Assembly: GCF_050433565.1 (NCBI RefSeq) | Contig: NZ_JBNPWZ010000013.1 | Coordinates: forward strand, 1 to 64,000 | From: Ornithinibacillus bavariensis | GTDB taxonomy: Bacteria; Bacillota; Bacilli; Bacillales; Amphibacillaceae | Reading direction: 5' to 3' | Length of the DNA: 64,000 bases | Shown: piece by piece, positions 35,289 to 44,499 of the stretch | Numbering within the stretch: position 1 is the first letter of the stretch | Layout of the letters: every line of letters begins with the position of its first letter | The notes under the pieces: model-generated | What the model was told of the DNA's origin: nothing | Database searches by the model: none | What the model saw: only the letters and a program-made list of their open reading frames with translations | Translations under genes and position numbers: made by a program

Positions 35289-35327
35289 AAACTATGGTAC
35301 CAGTTATGTTTAAGGAAACCATAGTTT
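35289..35327 (+). other. Hairpin in the fliE-fliF gap
   Basis: AAACTATGGT (35289-35298) pairs perfectly with ACCATAGTTT (35318-35327) across a 19-nt loop. No T run follows, so it is not a classical terminator. It may protect or process the mRNA. Confidence 0.45.
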
Positions 35328-35363
35328 CTACAATTATTGTTTTGGAATTTGGCGGGGGAGTAC

Positions 35364-36929
35364 ATGAACGAAAAAATAATGAAATTTACAGATAAGGCAA
35401 AAACCTTTTGGTCAAATCGATCAAAGGGTCAAAAGGGAATAATAATTGGTTCTTCGATTGCAGTTATTGTATTAATAGCAGTTATTTCATTATTTGCGAC
35501 GAAATCTAATTATGTACCATTATATAGAAATCTATCCGTGCAAGAGGTAGGGCAAATCAAGTCAGAATTAGACGCTAGAGGAATCCCGTATGAATTGCAA
35601 GATGCTGGGAAAACAATCTTAGTGCCAGATGAGCAAGCAGATAGCTTATTGGTTGACTTAGCGGTACAAGGTATTCCTGATAGTGGAAATATTGATTATT
35701 CCTTTTTTAGTAAGAATGCTTCTTGGGGTATAACGGATAATGAATTCAATGTAATGAAATTAGATGCGATGCAAACGGAGTTAGCAAACTTAATTAAACG
35801 CATTGATGGAATTAATGATGCAACCGTAATGATAACAATGCCGAAGGAACCAGTTTTCGTAAGTGAGTCAACACAGCCAACAAGTGCTGCCATTATGATA
35901 GAGACTGCACCCGGATATAAATTCCAGGGGAATCAAATCAATGCTCTATACCAATTAGTATCTAAGGCGGTTCCGAACTTAGAACCGGAGAACATTAGTA
36001 TTATGAATCAATACTTTGAATACTATGACCAAAACGCACAAAATGCTTCTGGATATGAAGATGCCTATGCTTACCAACAAACTGTCAAGCAGGATATTGA
36101 ACGTGATATTCAAAGAAGACTGCAGCAAATGCTTGGTACGATGGTAGGAATGAACAATGTGATTGTTTCAGTGACAGCAGATGTTGATTTCACAAAAGAA
36201 AATCGTGTGGAAGAAATCATTGAGCCGGTCGACCCCGAAAGTATGGAGGGCTTACCAGTTAGTGTGGAAACAATACGTGAAACGTATACTGGTAATGGAG
36301 CTGCAGCTGGCGGGATAGCTGGTGCAGGTGATGAGGATATTGCTAATTATCCAGGTGGAGAAGAAGGCGATAATGGTGAATATGAATATGTAAAAGAAAC
36401 TGTAAATAATGAATTCAACCGTATTCATAAAGAAATAGCAGAGGCACCTTATAAGGTTCGTGATTTAGGAATACAGGTTGCTGTAAATAAAAATGACTTA
36501 GATGCGCAACAGCAAATGACAGTAGAACAAGGAATTACCTCTATCTTAAATTCGATTATCACAACTTCAATTGATGGACAGGATGGAGAGGTTATTCCTG
36601 ATGAAAAAACATCGATTGTATTCCAAGAATTCAATGGAAGTAATGCCTTACAGAAAGATCCAGGGTTTAAAATCCCACTATGGCTATACATTGTTGGTGG
36701 GATCTTGCTACTAGTAATTGTCATCTTAATTATTCTGCTAATGGTTAGAAGGCCAAAAGCAGATGAAGAAATTGAAGAAGATTATATAGATACTTTAACG
36801 GAAACAGTTCCTGATATTGAAGTGGAAGATAATGACATGATACAGCGTAAGAAACAATTAGAAAAACTAGCGAAAGATAAACCAGAAGAATTTGCGAAAT
36901 TACTTCGTGGCTGGATTGGGGAAGATTAG
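35364..36929 (+). CDS. fliF: Flagellar MS-ring protein FliF
   Basis: A 521-aa membrane ring protein, the platform for rod and export gate. N-terminal membrane segment about 25-46, two YscJ/FliF ring-building domains, a glycine-rich periplasm-equivalent linker (GNGAAAGGIAGAGDEDIANY), second membrane segment (LWLYIVGGILLLVIVILI) and an acidic C-terminal tail binding FliG. ATG 35364 is used because GGGGGAG (35354-35360) precedes it; an in-frame upstream ATG lacks an SD. Confidence 0.97.
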   Translation: MNEKIMKFTDKAKTFWSNRSKGQKGIIIGSSIAVIVLIAVISLFATKSNYVPLYRNLSVQEVGQIKSELDARGIPYELQDAGKTILVPDEQADSLLVDLAVQGIPDSGNIDYSFFSKNASWGITDNEFNVMKLDAMQTELANLIKRIDGINDATVMITMPKEPVFVSESTQPTSAAIMIETAPGYKFQGNQINALYQLVSKAVPNLEPENISIMNQYFEYYDQNAQNASGYEDAYAYQQTVKQDIERDIQRRLQQMLGTMVGMNNVIVSVTADVDFTKENRVEEIIEPVDPESMEGLPVSVETIRETYTGNGAAAGGIAGAGDEDIANYPGGEEGDNGEYEYVKETVNNEFNRIHKEIAEAPYKVRDLGIQVAVNKNDLDAQQQMTVEQGITSILNSIITTSIDGQDGEVIPDEKTSIVFQEFNGSNALQKDPGFKIPLWLYIVGGILLLVIVILIILLMVRRPKADEEIEEDYIDTLTETVPDIEVEDNDMIQRKKQLEKLAKDKPEEFAKLLRGWIGED

Positions 36930-36941
36930 GGAGGTAGTAAA

Positions 36942-37955
36942 GTGGCTAGGCAACAAACAAAGTTAACAGGTAGACAAAAAGCAGCTATTCTCTTAATCTC
37001 TCTAGGGCCAGATGTTTCCGCTCAAGTATATAAGCATCTAACTGAAGAAGAGATTGAGAAGCTCAGTCTAGAAATTTCATCTGTTAAAAAAGTAGATACA
37101 GGTATGAAGGAAGAGGTAGTTGATCAATTTCATCAAATTGCTCTTGCACAAGACTATATATCACAAGGCGGTATAGGTTATGCTAAAACAGTTTTAGAAA
37201 AAGCGTTTGGTGAACAGGAAGCAAATAATATCATTAATCGACTGACATCCTCTTTACAGGTCAGGCCATTTGATTTTGCTCGAAAAGCTGATCCACAGCA
37301 AGTATTGAATTATATTCAGAGTGAGCATCCACAAACGATTGCACTAGTTTTATCTTATTTAGACCCTGAACAAGCAGGTCAAATTTTATCTGCCTTACCT
37401 CAGGAAATGCAAGCTGATATCGCTAAGAGAATAGCTACAATGGATTCAACTTCACCAGAAATTATTAGTCAGGTGGAAGAGGTGCTTGAGCGAAATATTT
37501 CATCATCCTTTACAGAAGACTATACGCAAACTGGTGGTATTCAAGCTGTTGTAGAAGTGCTTAACGGTGTTGACCGAAGCACAGAGCGAACTATTTTGGA
37601 TGCATTGGAAATACAGGATCCAGAGCTTGCAGATGAAATTAAAAAGCGGATGTTTGTATTTGAGGATATTGTTATTCTGGATAATCGGGCAATACAACGA
37701 GTTATTCGTGAAGTCGAAAATGAAGATTTACGTCTAGCACTTAAGGTAGCAAGTGAAGAAGTGAAGGAAATTGTTTTCAAAAATATGTCACAACGCATGG
37801 CTGAAACCTTTAAGGAAGAAATGGAATATATGGGTCCTGTTAGGTTACGTGATGTAGAGGAAGCACAGACTCGAATCGTAGCTTCGATAAGAAGATTAGA
37901 GGACATTGGCGAGATTGTAATAGCTCGTGGTGGAGGAGACGATATCATTGTTTAG
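36942..37955 (+). CDS. fliG: Flagellar motor switch protein FliG
   Basis: A 337-aa rotor protein transmitting torque from the stator. Three helical domains: N-terminal FliF-binding (GRQKAAILLISLGPDVSAQV), middle with the EHPQ motif (SEHPQTIALVLSYL), and C-terminal torque helix with conserved charged residues (NEDLRLALKVASEEVKE). GTG start 36942 after GGGAGGTAG. Confidence 0.97.
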   Translation: MARQQTKLTGRQKAAILLISLGPDVSAQVYKHLTEEEIEKLSLEISSVKKVDTGMKEEVVDQFHQIALAQDYISQGGIGYAKTVLEKAFGEQEANNIINRLTSSLQVRPFDFARKADPQQVLNYIQSEHPQTIALVLSYLDPEQAGQILSALPQEMQADIAKRIATMDSTSPEIISQVEEVLERNISSSFTEDYTQTGGIQAVVEVLNGVDRSTERTILDALEIQDPELADEIKKRMFVFEDIVILDNRAIQRVIREVENEDLRLALKVASEEVKEIVFKNMSQRMAETFKEEMEYMGPVRLRDVEEAQTRIVASIRRLEDIGEIVIARGGGDDIIV

Positions 37956-38682
37956 TTCCGAACCCCAATCGAAACGTATAATTCAGCTTAAACCGATTCA
38001 GCGTCCAATTCAGGATAATGCTGATGATACGCTACTTCAATCAAAGTTGGCCCAGCTTGAGGGGGCGAAAGAGGAACTTGAATTAGTTCAACAACAGCAA
38101 TTAAAAGTTCTTGAAGAGACAGAGAAACAAATCGAAGAGCAGCTTGAAAATTGGGAGCAAGAAAAATTAGCTCTAATTGAACAGGCTAATGAAGCGGGTT
38201 ATCAAGCGGGATTTGAGCAAGGGAAAGCAGAAAGTCTTTTCCAATTTAAACAATTAATCGAACAAGCTAATTCTATTATTCTAGCAACTAAAAAGGACTA
38301 TGAAGCCACTTTGGAAAAAAGTGAAGAATCAATGCTTATGCTAGCAATTAAAGTGGCAGAGAAGATTATGAAACAAAAGCTTAGCGAGGAGCCAGAATCA
38401 TTTTTACCTATTGTCAAGGATGCGATTCAAGCCATAAAGGATCAACGAGTTCTTTCTATATACCTTAGCCCTTCTAATTATGAATATGTACTTGCTCAAA
38501 AGAGTGAGCTGGAAAGGGTTCTTGATTCGAGTGCTGAACTGTCAATTTTAGTCAATGAAAGCCTTCAAGATGGCAGTTGTGTGATCGAACATCCATTTGG
38601 GAGAATCGATGCAAGCATTGACACACAGTTAAGTCAAGTTAAACAAGTATTATATGAACTTGTAATGGAGCAGGGAGAATGA
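37948..38682 (+). CDS. fliH: Flagellar export apparatus protein FliH
   Basis: A 244-aa regulator and tether of the FliI ATPase. Long charged coiled coil (about 30-110) containing a GYQAGFEQGKAES glycine-repeat segment, then a C-terminal FliI-binding domain. The start is inferred as TTG 37948 with GGAGGAG (37932-37938) 9 nt upstream, inside the last codons of fliG; a farther upstream GTG overlaps this SD. Confidence 0.9.
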   Translation: MFSSEPQSKRIIQLKPIQRPIQDNADDTLLQSKLAQLEGAKEELELVQQQQLKVLEETEKQIEEQLENWEQEKLALIEQANEAGYQAGFEQGKAESLFQFKQLIEQANSIILATKKDYEATLEKSEESMLMLAIKVAEKIMKQKLSEEPESFLPIVKDAIQAIKDQRVLSIYLSPSNYEYVLAQKSELERVLDSSAELSILVNESLQDGSCVIEHPFGRIDASIDTQLSQVKQVLYELVMEQGE

Positions 38683-39998
38683 AGCTATCAATTTACCAAA
38701 CAGTAATTGAAGAAGCAGATTTATACAAACGCTACGGAAAGGTTCAGCGCGTAATTGGTATCATGATTGAATCTATCGGCCCCGCAGCAAACATCGGAGA
38801 GGTCTGCTATATTCACTCTAGTATTAAAAACAACAGAAAGCCTGTTCTAGCAGAAGTTGTAGGATTTAATAATGAAAATATTATATTAATGCCCTATAAC
38901 GAGGTGTCTGAAATTGGACCAGGCTGCTTAGTAGAGTCTACTGGGAAGCCATTAACTGTAAAAGTTGGTAGAGGTCTTATTGGTAAAGTAGTTGATTCTC
39001 TAGGAACTCCACTTGATGGCTCACCCTTACCAAAAGGCTTGACCAGCTATCTGACCGAACAATCACCACCAAATCCTATGTCTAGACCAACTATATCTGA
39101 ACCAATACAAGTCGGAGTTAAGGCAATAGATTCACTACTTACAGTTGGTAGAGGACAGCGAATCGGGTTATTTGCTGGTAGTGGTGTAGGAAAGAGTACA
39201 TTACTTGGCATGATTGCTAGAAACAGTAAAGCTGATATAAATGTCATTGCACTAATTGGTGAGCGGGGAAGAGAAGTAAATGAATTTATTGAAAAGGACT
39301 TAGGTCCTGAGGGGTTAGAAAAGTCCATAGTTGTTGTAGCAACATCTGATCAACCTGCACTCATGAGAATTAAAGGAGCATATACCGCAACGGCAATTAG
39401 CGAGTACTTTCGTGATTTGGGCTATAACGTTAATCTCATGATGGATTCCGTAACGCGTGTGGCAATGGCACAACGAGAAATTGGTCTTGCAACTGGTGAG
39501 CCTCCAACGACAAAGGGATATACACCTTCTGTTTTTTCTGTTTTGCCAAAGCTTCTTGAACGAACAGGCACGAACAAGAATGGAACGATTACTGCGTTTT
39601 ATACGGTATTGGTTGATGGGGATGATATGAATGAACCAATTGCTGATACAGTAAGAGGTATATTGGATGGTCACTTTGTAATGGATCGAAAATTAGCGGA
39701 GCAAGGGCAATATCCCGCTATTAACACGTTAAAATCCATTAGCAGGGTCATGAATCAGGTCGTTTCAGAAGAACAATTGAAATTAGCACAAGAAGTAAGG
39801 ACTCTACTTGCTAAATATGAGGAGAATAAGGATCTTATCCAGATTGGTGCTTACAAACGTGGCTCTGATAATGAAATTGATAAGGCGATTAAATATCATC
39901 CTCAAATAATGACATTTCTAAAGCAAAGCATTTATGAAAAATTAACATTTGAGGAAACAGTAGAAAAACTTAAGGATGTGCTAAATGGGGGTAATTGA
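38679..39998 (+). CDS. fliI: Flagellum-specific ATP synthase FliI
   Basis: A 439-aa export ATPase related to F1-beta. Walker A GSGVGKST begins at 167, followed by the ALIGERGREV segment and the Walker B region LMMDSVTRVAMAQREIGLA. Hexameric, with FliH and FliJ, energising substrate unfolding. ATG overlaps the fliH stop by 4 nt. Confidence 0.97.
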   Translation: MKLSIYQTVIEEADLYKRYGKVQRVIGIMIESIGPAANIGEVCYIHSSIKNNRKPVLAEVVGFNNENIILMPYNEVSEIGPGCLVESTGKPLTVKVGRGLIGKVVDSLGTPLDGSPLPKGLTSYLTEQSPPNPMSRPTISEPIQVGVKAIDSLLTVGRGQRIGLFAGSGVGKSTLLGMIARNSKADINVIALIGERGREVNEFIEKDLGPEGLEKSIVVVATSDQPALMRIKGAYTATAISEYFRDLGYNVNLMMDSVTRVAMAQREIGLATGEPPTTKGYTPSVFSVLPKLLERTGTNKNGTITAFYTVLVDGDDMNEPIADTVRGILDGHFVMDRKLAEQGQYPAINTLKSISRVMNQVVSEEQLKLAQEVRTLLAKYEENKDLIQIGAYKRGSDNEIDKAIKYHPQIMTFLKQSIYEKLTFEETVEKLKDVLNGGN

Positions 39999-40444
39999 TG
40001 ATGGCAGGAACAGCTGTCTTATCAAAAATACTAGATATTAGAGAACGAGAGAAAAAAGATGCACAGATTGATTATTACAAAGCTGTTGATGTATTTGAGG
40101 ATATCGCAACGAAGCTTTTCAATCTATTACAAAAAAAAGAAGCAGCTGAGGCAGCCTATGAAGAAGCTCTTCTTTCTAGTATGCATCTTGATTTTATTCA
40201 AGATCAGCTAACATACATAGATACCTTAACGAAACGGATTGATGAGCTACAGAAACAAGTACAACAGGCTCGTTCAATAATGGAATTTAAACAACAAAAA
40301 CTTTCCGAAGCACATGTCGAAACAAAAAAGTTCGAAAAGATTATTGAAGTTCGTAACAACGAAGAGACAATAATGAGAAATAAAATGGAAGAATCCTTCA
40401 TGAATGAATTGTCTATTCAACAATATCTTAGTCACAAAAAATAG
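39998..40444 (+). CDS. fliJ: Flagellar export protein FliJ
   Basis: A 148-aa, almost entirely coiled-coil protein that plugs the FliI hexamer and escorts export cargo chaperones. Recognised by size, coiled coil, C-terminal basic end and location after fliI. Two consecutive ATG codons (39998 and 40001) follow a GGGGG SD; an earlier in-frame TTG is also possible. Overlaps the fliI stop. Confidence 0.9.
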   Translation: MMAGTAVLSKILDIREREKKDAQIDYYKAVDVFEDIATKLFNLLQKKEAAEAAYEEALLSSMHLDFIQDQLTYIDTLTKRIDELQKQVQQARSIMEFKQQKLSEAHVETKKFEKIIEVRNNEETIMRNKMEESFMNELSIQQYLSHKK

Positions 40445-40453
40445 GTGAGTACA

Positions 40454-41041
40454 ATGGCGAAAGAAAAAGTTTTAAATGAAAAAGAAAAAATGAATCCTTT
40501 TCTCTGGTTCCTTTTTGCTATCGTGATACCAGTGATAATTGCGATAACATTAACGGTTGTTGTGTTCGCTGTGGCTGGGGTAGATGTCGTAAGCTGGGCA
40601 AAGAATACAGGTAATAATATACCAGTTCTTTCTTCGTTTATTACAACTGATGATGAGGCAAGAGAGAAAGCACAGCAAGAAAGTATAGAATCGAGACTAG
40701 ACGCGAAGGATGCCGAAATAGAAAAGGTAAGTCAGGAGAAAAAGGAGCTTGAGGGAACCGTTGAGCAATTAAAGCAACAGATTACAAAGCTTGAAAGAGA
40801 TCTTGATGCTACACGTCAAAAACCTGGACAAGAAGACGATAAAAAAACCGTTAAACAAATTTCGAAATCCTTTACGAATATGAAGGGAAAACAGGCTGCT
40901 TTAATATTGGAACAGCTCGAACCAGGAACTGCTTACGTCATATTAAGTGAAATGTCAACTGATAATCGTGGTTCCATTATGGAAAATATGTCCCCTGAAG
41001 TAGCAGCAGAAATTACTAAATTCTTTATTAATGCAAATTAA
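40454..41041 (+). CDS. ylxF: MotE/YlxF-type membrane protein with an MgtE N-terminal-like domain
   Basis: A 195-aa protein: one membrane segment (about 14-40), an extracytoplasmic coiled coil (about 70-125), and a C-terminal MgtE_N-like helical repeat (KGKQAALILEQLEPGTAYVILSEMS). It matches YlxF of the B. subtilis fla operon and resembles MotE, a chaperone of motility proteins in alphaproteobacteria. Role in Bacillus is not firmly known. ATG 40454 after TAGGTGAG is chosen over an in-frame ATG 9 nt earlier. Confidence 0.85.
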   Translation: MAKEKVLNEKEKMNPFLWFLFAIVIPVIIAITLTVVVFAVAGVDVVSWAKNTGNNIPVLSSFITTDDEAREKAQQESIESRLDAKDAEIEKVSQEKKELEGTVEQLKQQITKLERDLDATRQKPGQEDDKKTVKQISKSFTNMKGKQAALILEQLEPGTAYVILSEMSTDNRGSIMENMSPEVAAEITKFFINAN

Positions 41042-41071
41042 GAATGGAAGTACTTGAAAGGAGGTGAAGAA

Positions 41072-42295
41072 ATGGACGCGGTGAGAATGTTAATGCAACC
41101 AACAGTATTAACTGGAGAAATTACAACTAAATCTCAAAAGGCGGTTAATACTTTGGGTGAAGGGCAAGAGGACGCATTATTTTCCTTTCTGTTAGCAAAA
41201 ATGGGAACTGATAATCCGATTTTTTCTGACAGCATCCCAAATCCTCTGAATTCATCAACTGAATCAGAAAGTGCTGAACTAAGCTTATTAGATTTATTTA
41301 AGAGCTTGAACTTAGATTCAGAGGAATTTATGAAGGTTGATGAAGATAAGATAGAGAATTATCTTCAATCCATTTTGGTGGAAAGCCCTATACAATTGAA
41401 TCAGGAAGAGTATGCAAAACTTGGTCAACAATTAGTTGCTATATTAGCAAACTTTGAAGACTTACTATCAACTGCTCAAGCTTCTGAGGATATTAAGAAA
41501 ATTGCTCCAAAAATTTTAGAGCTCTTACAACAATGGTCAATGATTGAGCAAAAAATGCTAAGTTCAAATACAGTTACTGATCAGGTAATAGAGGGTGAAG
41601 GAACTAATGTAAAGGTTAATCAAGCATGGCATGATATTCTTCAAGCTTACCAAAAACGTACGAAACTAATGTCCAAACAGCAATTCCAAAGTGATGCCCA
41701 AGTGACTACAAAGGATGTAGTAAAGTGGATTGAAAATGCTCTGAAGAATCAACCGTTATCTGATAAAGCTATTGTGTCTGGAGAGATGAACTACCAGAAT
41801 AATGGAGTGATGCATAAGTTAGAGCAATATGTCATCTATGTTAATCCGAATCAAAGTGGGCACACTGTTGAGCAACAGTTAATGGAACAATTTCAGCAAG
41901 TAATTAAAACAAGTAAGTTTCTAGCGATGCCGAATGGGATAAATCAATTATCAATTGCGCTTAGACCAGAAAATCTTGGTGAGATGATGGTTCGTTTAAC
42001 AGAAATTAATGGTGAGATGACTGTTAAAATTGTTGTTTCAACTCAAGCTGCAAAAGAAATGCTTGAGTCTAATATGCATCAATTAAGACATATGTTTTCA
42101 CCACAACAAGTCATTATTGAAAGACAAGATGTTACTGGTGGACAAACACAGAATCAGTCGAAAGAAGACAATGATCAACCATCATTTAATGAACAAGGAC
42201 AAAGTAATTCTGACCAATCTGATCATCCAGAAAAGAATTCAAACGGGGAAGATTTTGAAGCTCGTCTAAGTGAATTGATTTATGAGAAAGTGTAG
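41072..42295 (+). CDS. fliK: Flagellar hook-length control protein FliK
   Basis: A 407-aa secreted ruler/switch protein. Poorly conserved N-terminus; the C-terminal FliK domain reads GINQLSIALRPENLGEMMVR and VKIVVSTQAAKEMLESNMHQLR (about 288-350). A hydrophilic Gln/Asn/Ser tail follows. AAAGGAGGTGA precedes ATG 41072. Position between ylxF and flgD supports the call. Compare with the FliK-like ylqG gene at 22042. Confidence 0.93.
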   Translation: MDAVRMLMQPTVLTGEITTKSQKAVNTLGEGQEDALFSFLLAKMGTDNPIFSDSIPNPLNSSTESESAELSLLDLFKSLNLDSEEFMKVDEDKIENYLQSILVESPIQLNQEEYAKLGQQLVAILANFEDLLSTAQASEDIKKIAPKILELLQQWSMIEQKMLSSNTVTDQVIEGEGTNVKVNQAWHDILQAYQKRTKLMSKQQFQSDAQVTTKDVVKWIENALKNQPLSDKAIVSGEMNYQNNGVMHKLEQYVIYVNPNQSGHTVEQQLMEQFQQVIKTSKFLAMPNGINQLSIALRPENLGEMMVRLTEINGEMTVKIVVSTQAAKEMLESNMHQLRHMFSPQQVIIERQDVTGGQTQNQSKEDNDQPSFNEQGQSNSDQSDHPEKNSNGEDFEARLSELIYEKV

Positions 42296-42304
42296 GTGAA
42301 TAAG

Positions 42305-42811
42305 TTGCCGGTAATTGATCCCACATTATATTTAAAGAATCAATCGAACACTCGAGTTCCAAGTAACGAACTTGGGAAGGATGAATTTTTGAAAATTTTA
42401 ATGGTCCAATTACAAAACCAGGATCCAACTAATCCAATGGAGGATCGAGAATTTATATCTCAATTGGCTCAGTTTTCTTCTTTAGAACAAATGATGAATA
42501 TGACCAAATCTATTAATACACTTGTAGAAAACCAATTGATTTCGCCAATAGTTCAATATAGTCATATGATTGGTAAAATAGTAACCTATCAAAGCTTTGA
42601 TATAGAAACTGGTGAAAGTTTAGGAAATAAGACAAGCAAGGTAATAGCAGTCAGCCAGCATCAAGGATATGCCGTTCTGGAATTGGAAAATGGTGAAAGG
42701 GTATATGCGGATGCCATTCTGGAGGTAAAAGCAAAAGGGGAGTCTAATGAAGATCCTAAAGATCCTGAAGCTCCTGAAACTCCTGAGGATTCTGAATCCG
42801 CTAAAGAGTAA
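42305..42811 (+). CDS. flgD: Flagellar hook capping protein FlgD
   Basis: A 168-aa scaffold cap for hook polymerisation. The FlgD N-terminal domain is clear (LGKDEFLKILMVQLQNQDP, TNPMEDREFISQLAQFSSLEQM). The C-terminus is an acidic, proline-rich tail (DPKDPEAPETPEDSESAKE) in place of the large D2 domain of enterics. TTG 42305 follows AGGTGA (42294-42299); a preceding in-frame GTG lies within that SD. Confidence 0.93.
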   Translation: MPVIDPTLYLKNQSNTRVPSNELGKDEFLKILMVQLQNQDPTNPMEDREFISQLAQFSSLEQMMNMTKSINTLVENQLISPIVQYSHMIGKIVTYQSFDIETGESLGNKTSKVIAVSQHQGYAVLELENGERVYADAILEVKAKGESNEDPKDPEAPETPEDSESAKE

Positions 42812-42840
42812 TATGGTCTACAACAAAGGAAGTGAGCGTT

Positions 42841-43215
42841 ATGGATCATCGTATTCATCAGGTACCAAGACAGCATGCCTTACAATTACCTAGCATTAAT
42901 AAGCCAAAGTCAACGGAATCCGGTCTTGACTTTAAAACAGTTCTCAAGGAACAGCAGGAACTTAAAATAAGCAAGCATGCGAATGAAAGACTTCAAGAAA
43001 GAAATATTCAATTAAACGACAGACAATGGCAATTGATTAATGACAAGGTGTCTGAGGCAAAAGAAAAGGGAATAACGGATTCTCTTGTTGTGATGAACAA
43101 TGCTGCCTTGGTAGTAAGCACAAGAAATAATACGGTTGTGACAGCTATGAATTTGGAAGAAGCATCCAATAGAATTTTTACAAACATTAATGGAACTATT
43201 TTAATAAATGATTAG
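42841..43215 (+). CDS. Flagellar operon protein of the TIGR02530 type
   Basis: A 124-aa protein matching the small family found between flgD and flgE in Firmicutes fla operons. The conserved part is KISKHANERLQERNIQLNDRQWQ followed by SLVVMNNAALVVSTRNNTVVTAM. No membrane or signal segment. Function is not established; hook assembly is suggested by position only. ATG 42841 follows AAAGGAAGTGAG. Confidence 0.85.
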   Translation: MDHRIHQVPRQHALQLPSINKPKSTESGLDFKTVLKEQQELKISKHANERLQERNIQLNDRQWQLINDKVSEAKEKGITDSLVVMNNAALVVSTRNNTVVTAMNLEEASNRIFTNINGTILIND

Positions 43216-43223
43216 GCTGGACC

Positions 43224-43263
43224 CTTATGGGAAGCCATAAGCTGTTAACTGATTGATACAGCT
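43224..43263 (+). other. Two small hairpins in the flgE leader
   Basis: CTTATGG/CCATAAG (43224-43230, 43235-43241) and AGCTGT/ACAGCT (43240-43245, 43258-43263) lie in the 77-bp gap before flgE. They overlap by two bases, so they compete. They could stabilise or tune translation of the abundant hook mRNA. Confidence 0.35.
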
Positions 43264-43292
43264 ATATAACCAATTAAAAGGGGAGAAAAAAT

Positions 43293-44438
43293 ATGTTACG
43301 TTCAATGTACGCTGGTATTTCAGGAATGAAAAACTTCCAAACTAAATTAGATGTTATTGGTAACAATATCGCAAACGTGAATACAGCTGGATTTAAAAAA
43401 GGCCGTGTGACGTTTCAAGATATGATGAGCCAGATGACACATGGAGCTCAGGCACCCACTGTTGGCATCAATGGGAATTTAATTCGAGGTGGAGTTAATC
43501 CAGCTCAAGTTGGCTTAGGCTCTCAATTAGGTTCAATTGACAATATACACACACAAGGGTTTCGGCAAACAACGAATAATCCATTAGACTTTGCACTTGA
43601 AGGAGATGGCATGTTCGTACTTGCTACCGATCTTGTTCCGGGTGATTTACAAAATTCAAATGTTGCATATACTCGTGCAGGTAATTTTTATCTTGATGAA
43701 GATGGTAGGATTGTTAATCCTCAAGGGTTATATCTTATGGGATTTACCAAGGTGGAAAGTAATGCAACTCAATATAATGCTAAAGACGCTAATGGAAATG
43801 AAATTTCTATAACCACAGTAAATGGTGAAACTACTGTACAGTATGTTGATAGCAATGGAGAAGTCGTTACTGAAACAGGAGTGACTGTCACTGATAATGG
43901 TACAACGAGAACATATACATTACCATCAGATGGTACAACAATTACGCTTGATGGGACAAGTGTTGTTAGTATAACAGGAGGCTCTGGCACGGTTGATTTT
44001 GATGCACCTGCAGACTACACTACCTCTAATATCCCGGTAGACAGCATTAATACAACCGGACAGGTAGGTACTATCCAAATTCCAGAAAACGCTCAAAGCT
44101 TTAGTATTCAAGCGAATGGAATTGTAAATTATGTTGATGAAAATGGAAATACACGGATTGCTGGGCAAATTGCGCTAGCAAACTTTTCAAACCCTGCTGG
44201 TCTTCAAAAGGCTGGTAGTAACCTATTTTTAAATAGTACAAACGCAGGCTACACCGGTCTTATTTTCCCTGAATCAGAAGGTGCTTCAATTGTCAGTGGC
44301 GCACTTGAAATGTCTAATGTTGACCTATCAGAAGAGTTCACTGAAATGATTACAGCGCAACGTGGTTTCCAAGCGAACACTCGTATTATTACTACATCAG
44401 ATGAGATTTTACAAGAACTAGTAAACTTAAAACGATAA
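43293..44438 (+). CDS. flgE: Flagellar hook protein FlgE with an inserted domain
   Basis: A 381-aa hook subunit. The N-terminal LRSMYAGISGMKNFQTKLDV and C-terminal NVDLSEEFTEMITAQRGFQA match B. subtilis hook protein closely, as does IPENAQSFSIQ. B. subtilis FlgE is only about 264 aa; here about 105 extra residues (roughly 153-257) rich in Thr, Val, Asp and Gly are inserted at a surface position. FlgG-type rod protein is an alternative name, but the adjacency to flgD supports hook. Confidence 0.93.
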   Translation: MLRSMYAGISGMKNFQTKLDVIGNNIANVNTAGFKKGRVTFQDMMSQMTHGAQAPTVGINGNLIRGGVNPAQVGLGSQLGSIDNIHTQGFRQTTNNPLDFALEGDGMFVLATDLVPGDLQNSNVAYTRAGNFYLDEDGRIVNPQGLYLMGFTKVESNATQYNAKDANGNEISITTVNGETTVQYVDSNGEVVTETGVTVTDNGTTRTYTLPSDGTTITLDGTSVVSITGGSGTVDFDAPADYTTSNIPVDSINTTGQVGTIQIPENAQSFSIQANGIVNYVDENGNTRIAGQIALANFSNPAGLQKAGSNLFLNSTNAGYTGLIFPESEGASIVSGALEMSNVDLSEEFTEMITAQRGFQANTRIITTSDEILQELVNLKR

Positions 44439-44440
44439 TA

Positions 44441-44499
44441 GGGAGGTAGGATGATGTCTCATAGGGGGATAAGCCTTCTATGAGACATCATCTGATACC
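44441..44499 (+). promoter_or_regulatory. SD, 10-codon mini-ORF and perfect hairpin before flbD
   Basis: GGGAGGT (44441-44447) is followed by a perfect 15-bp stem (44450-44464 with 44478-44492, 13-nt loop) and seven bases later the flbD ATG. No other SD precedes flbD. The hairpin also encodes a complete mini-ORF, ATG 44451 to TGA 44483 (MMSHRGISLL). Either the hairpin bridges SD and start codon, or the mini-ORF is translated and flbD starts by reinitiation. Confidence 0.65.

Noticed and set aside
39315..39674. 119-aa minus-strand ORF opposite fliI
   Set aside because: Cys/His/Ile-rich composition typical of antisense frames, no family resemblance.
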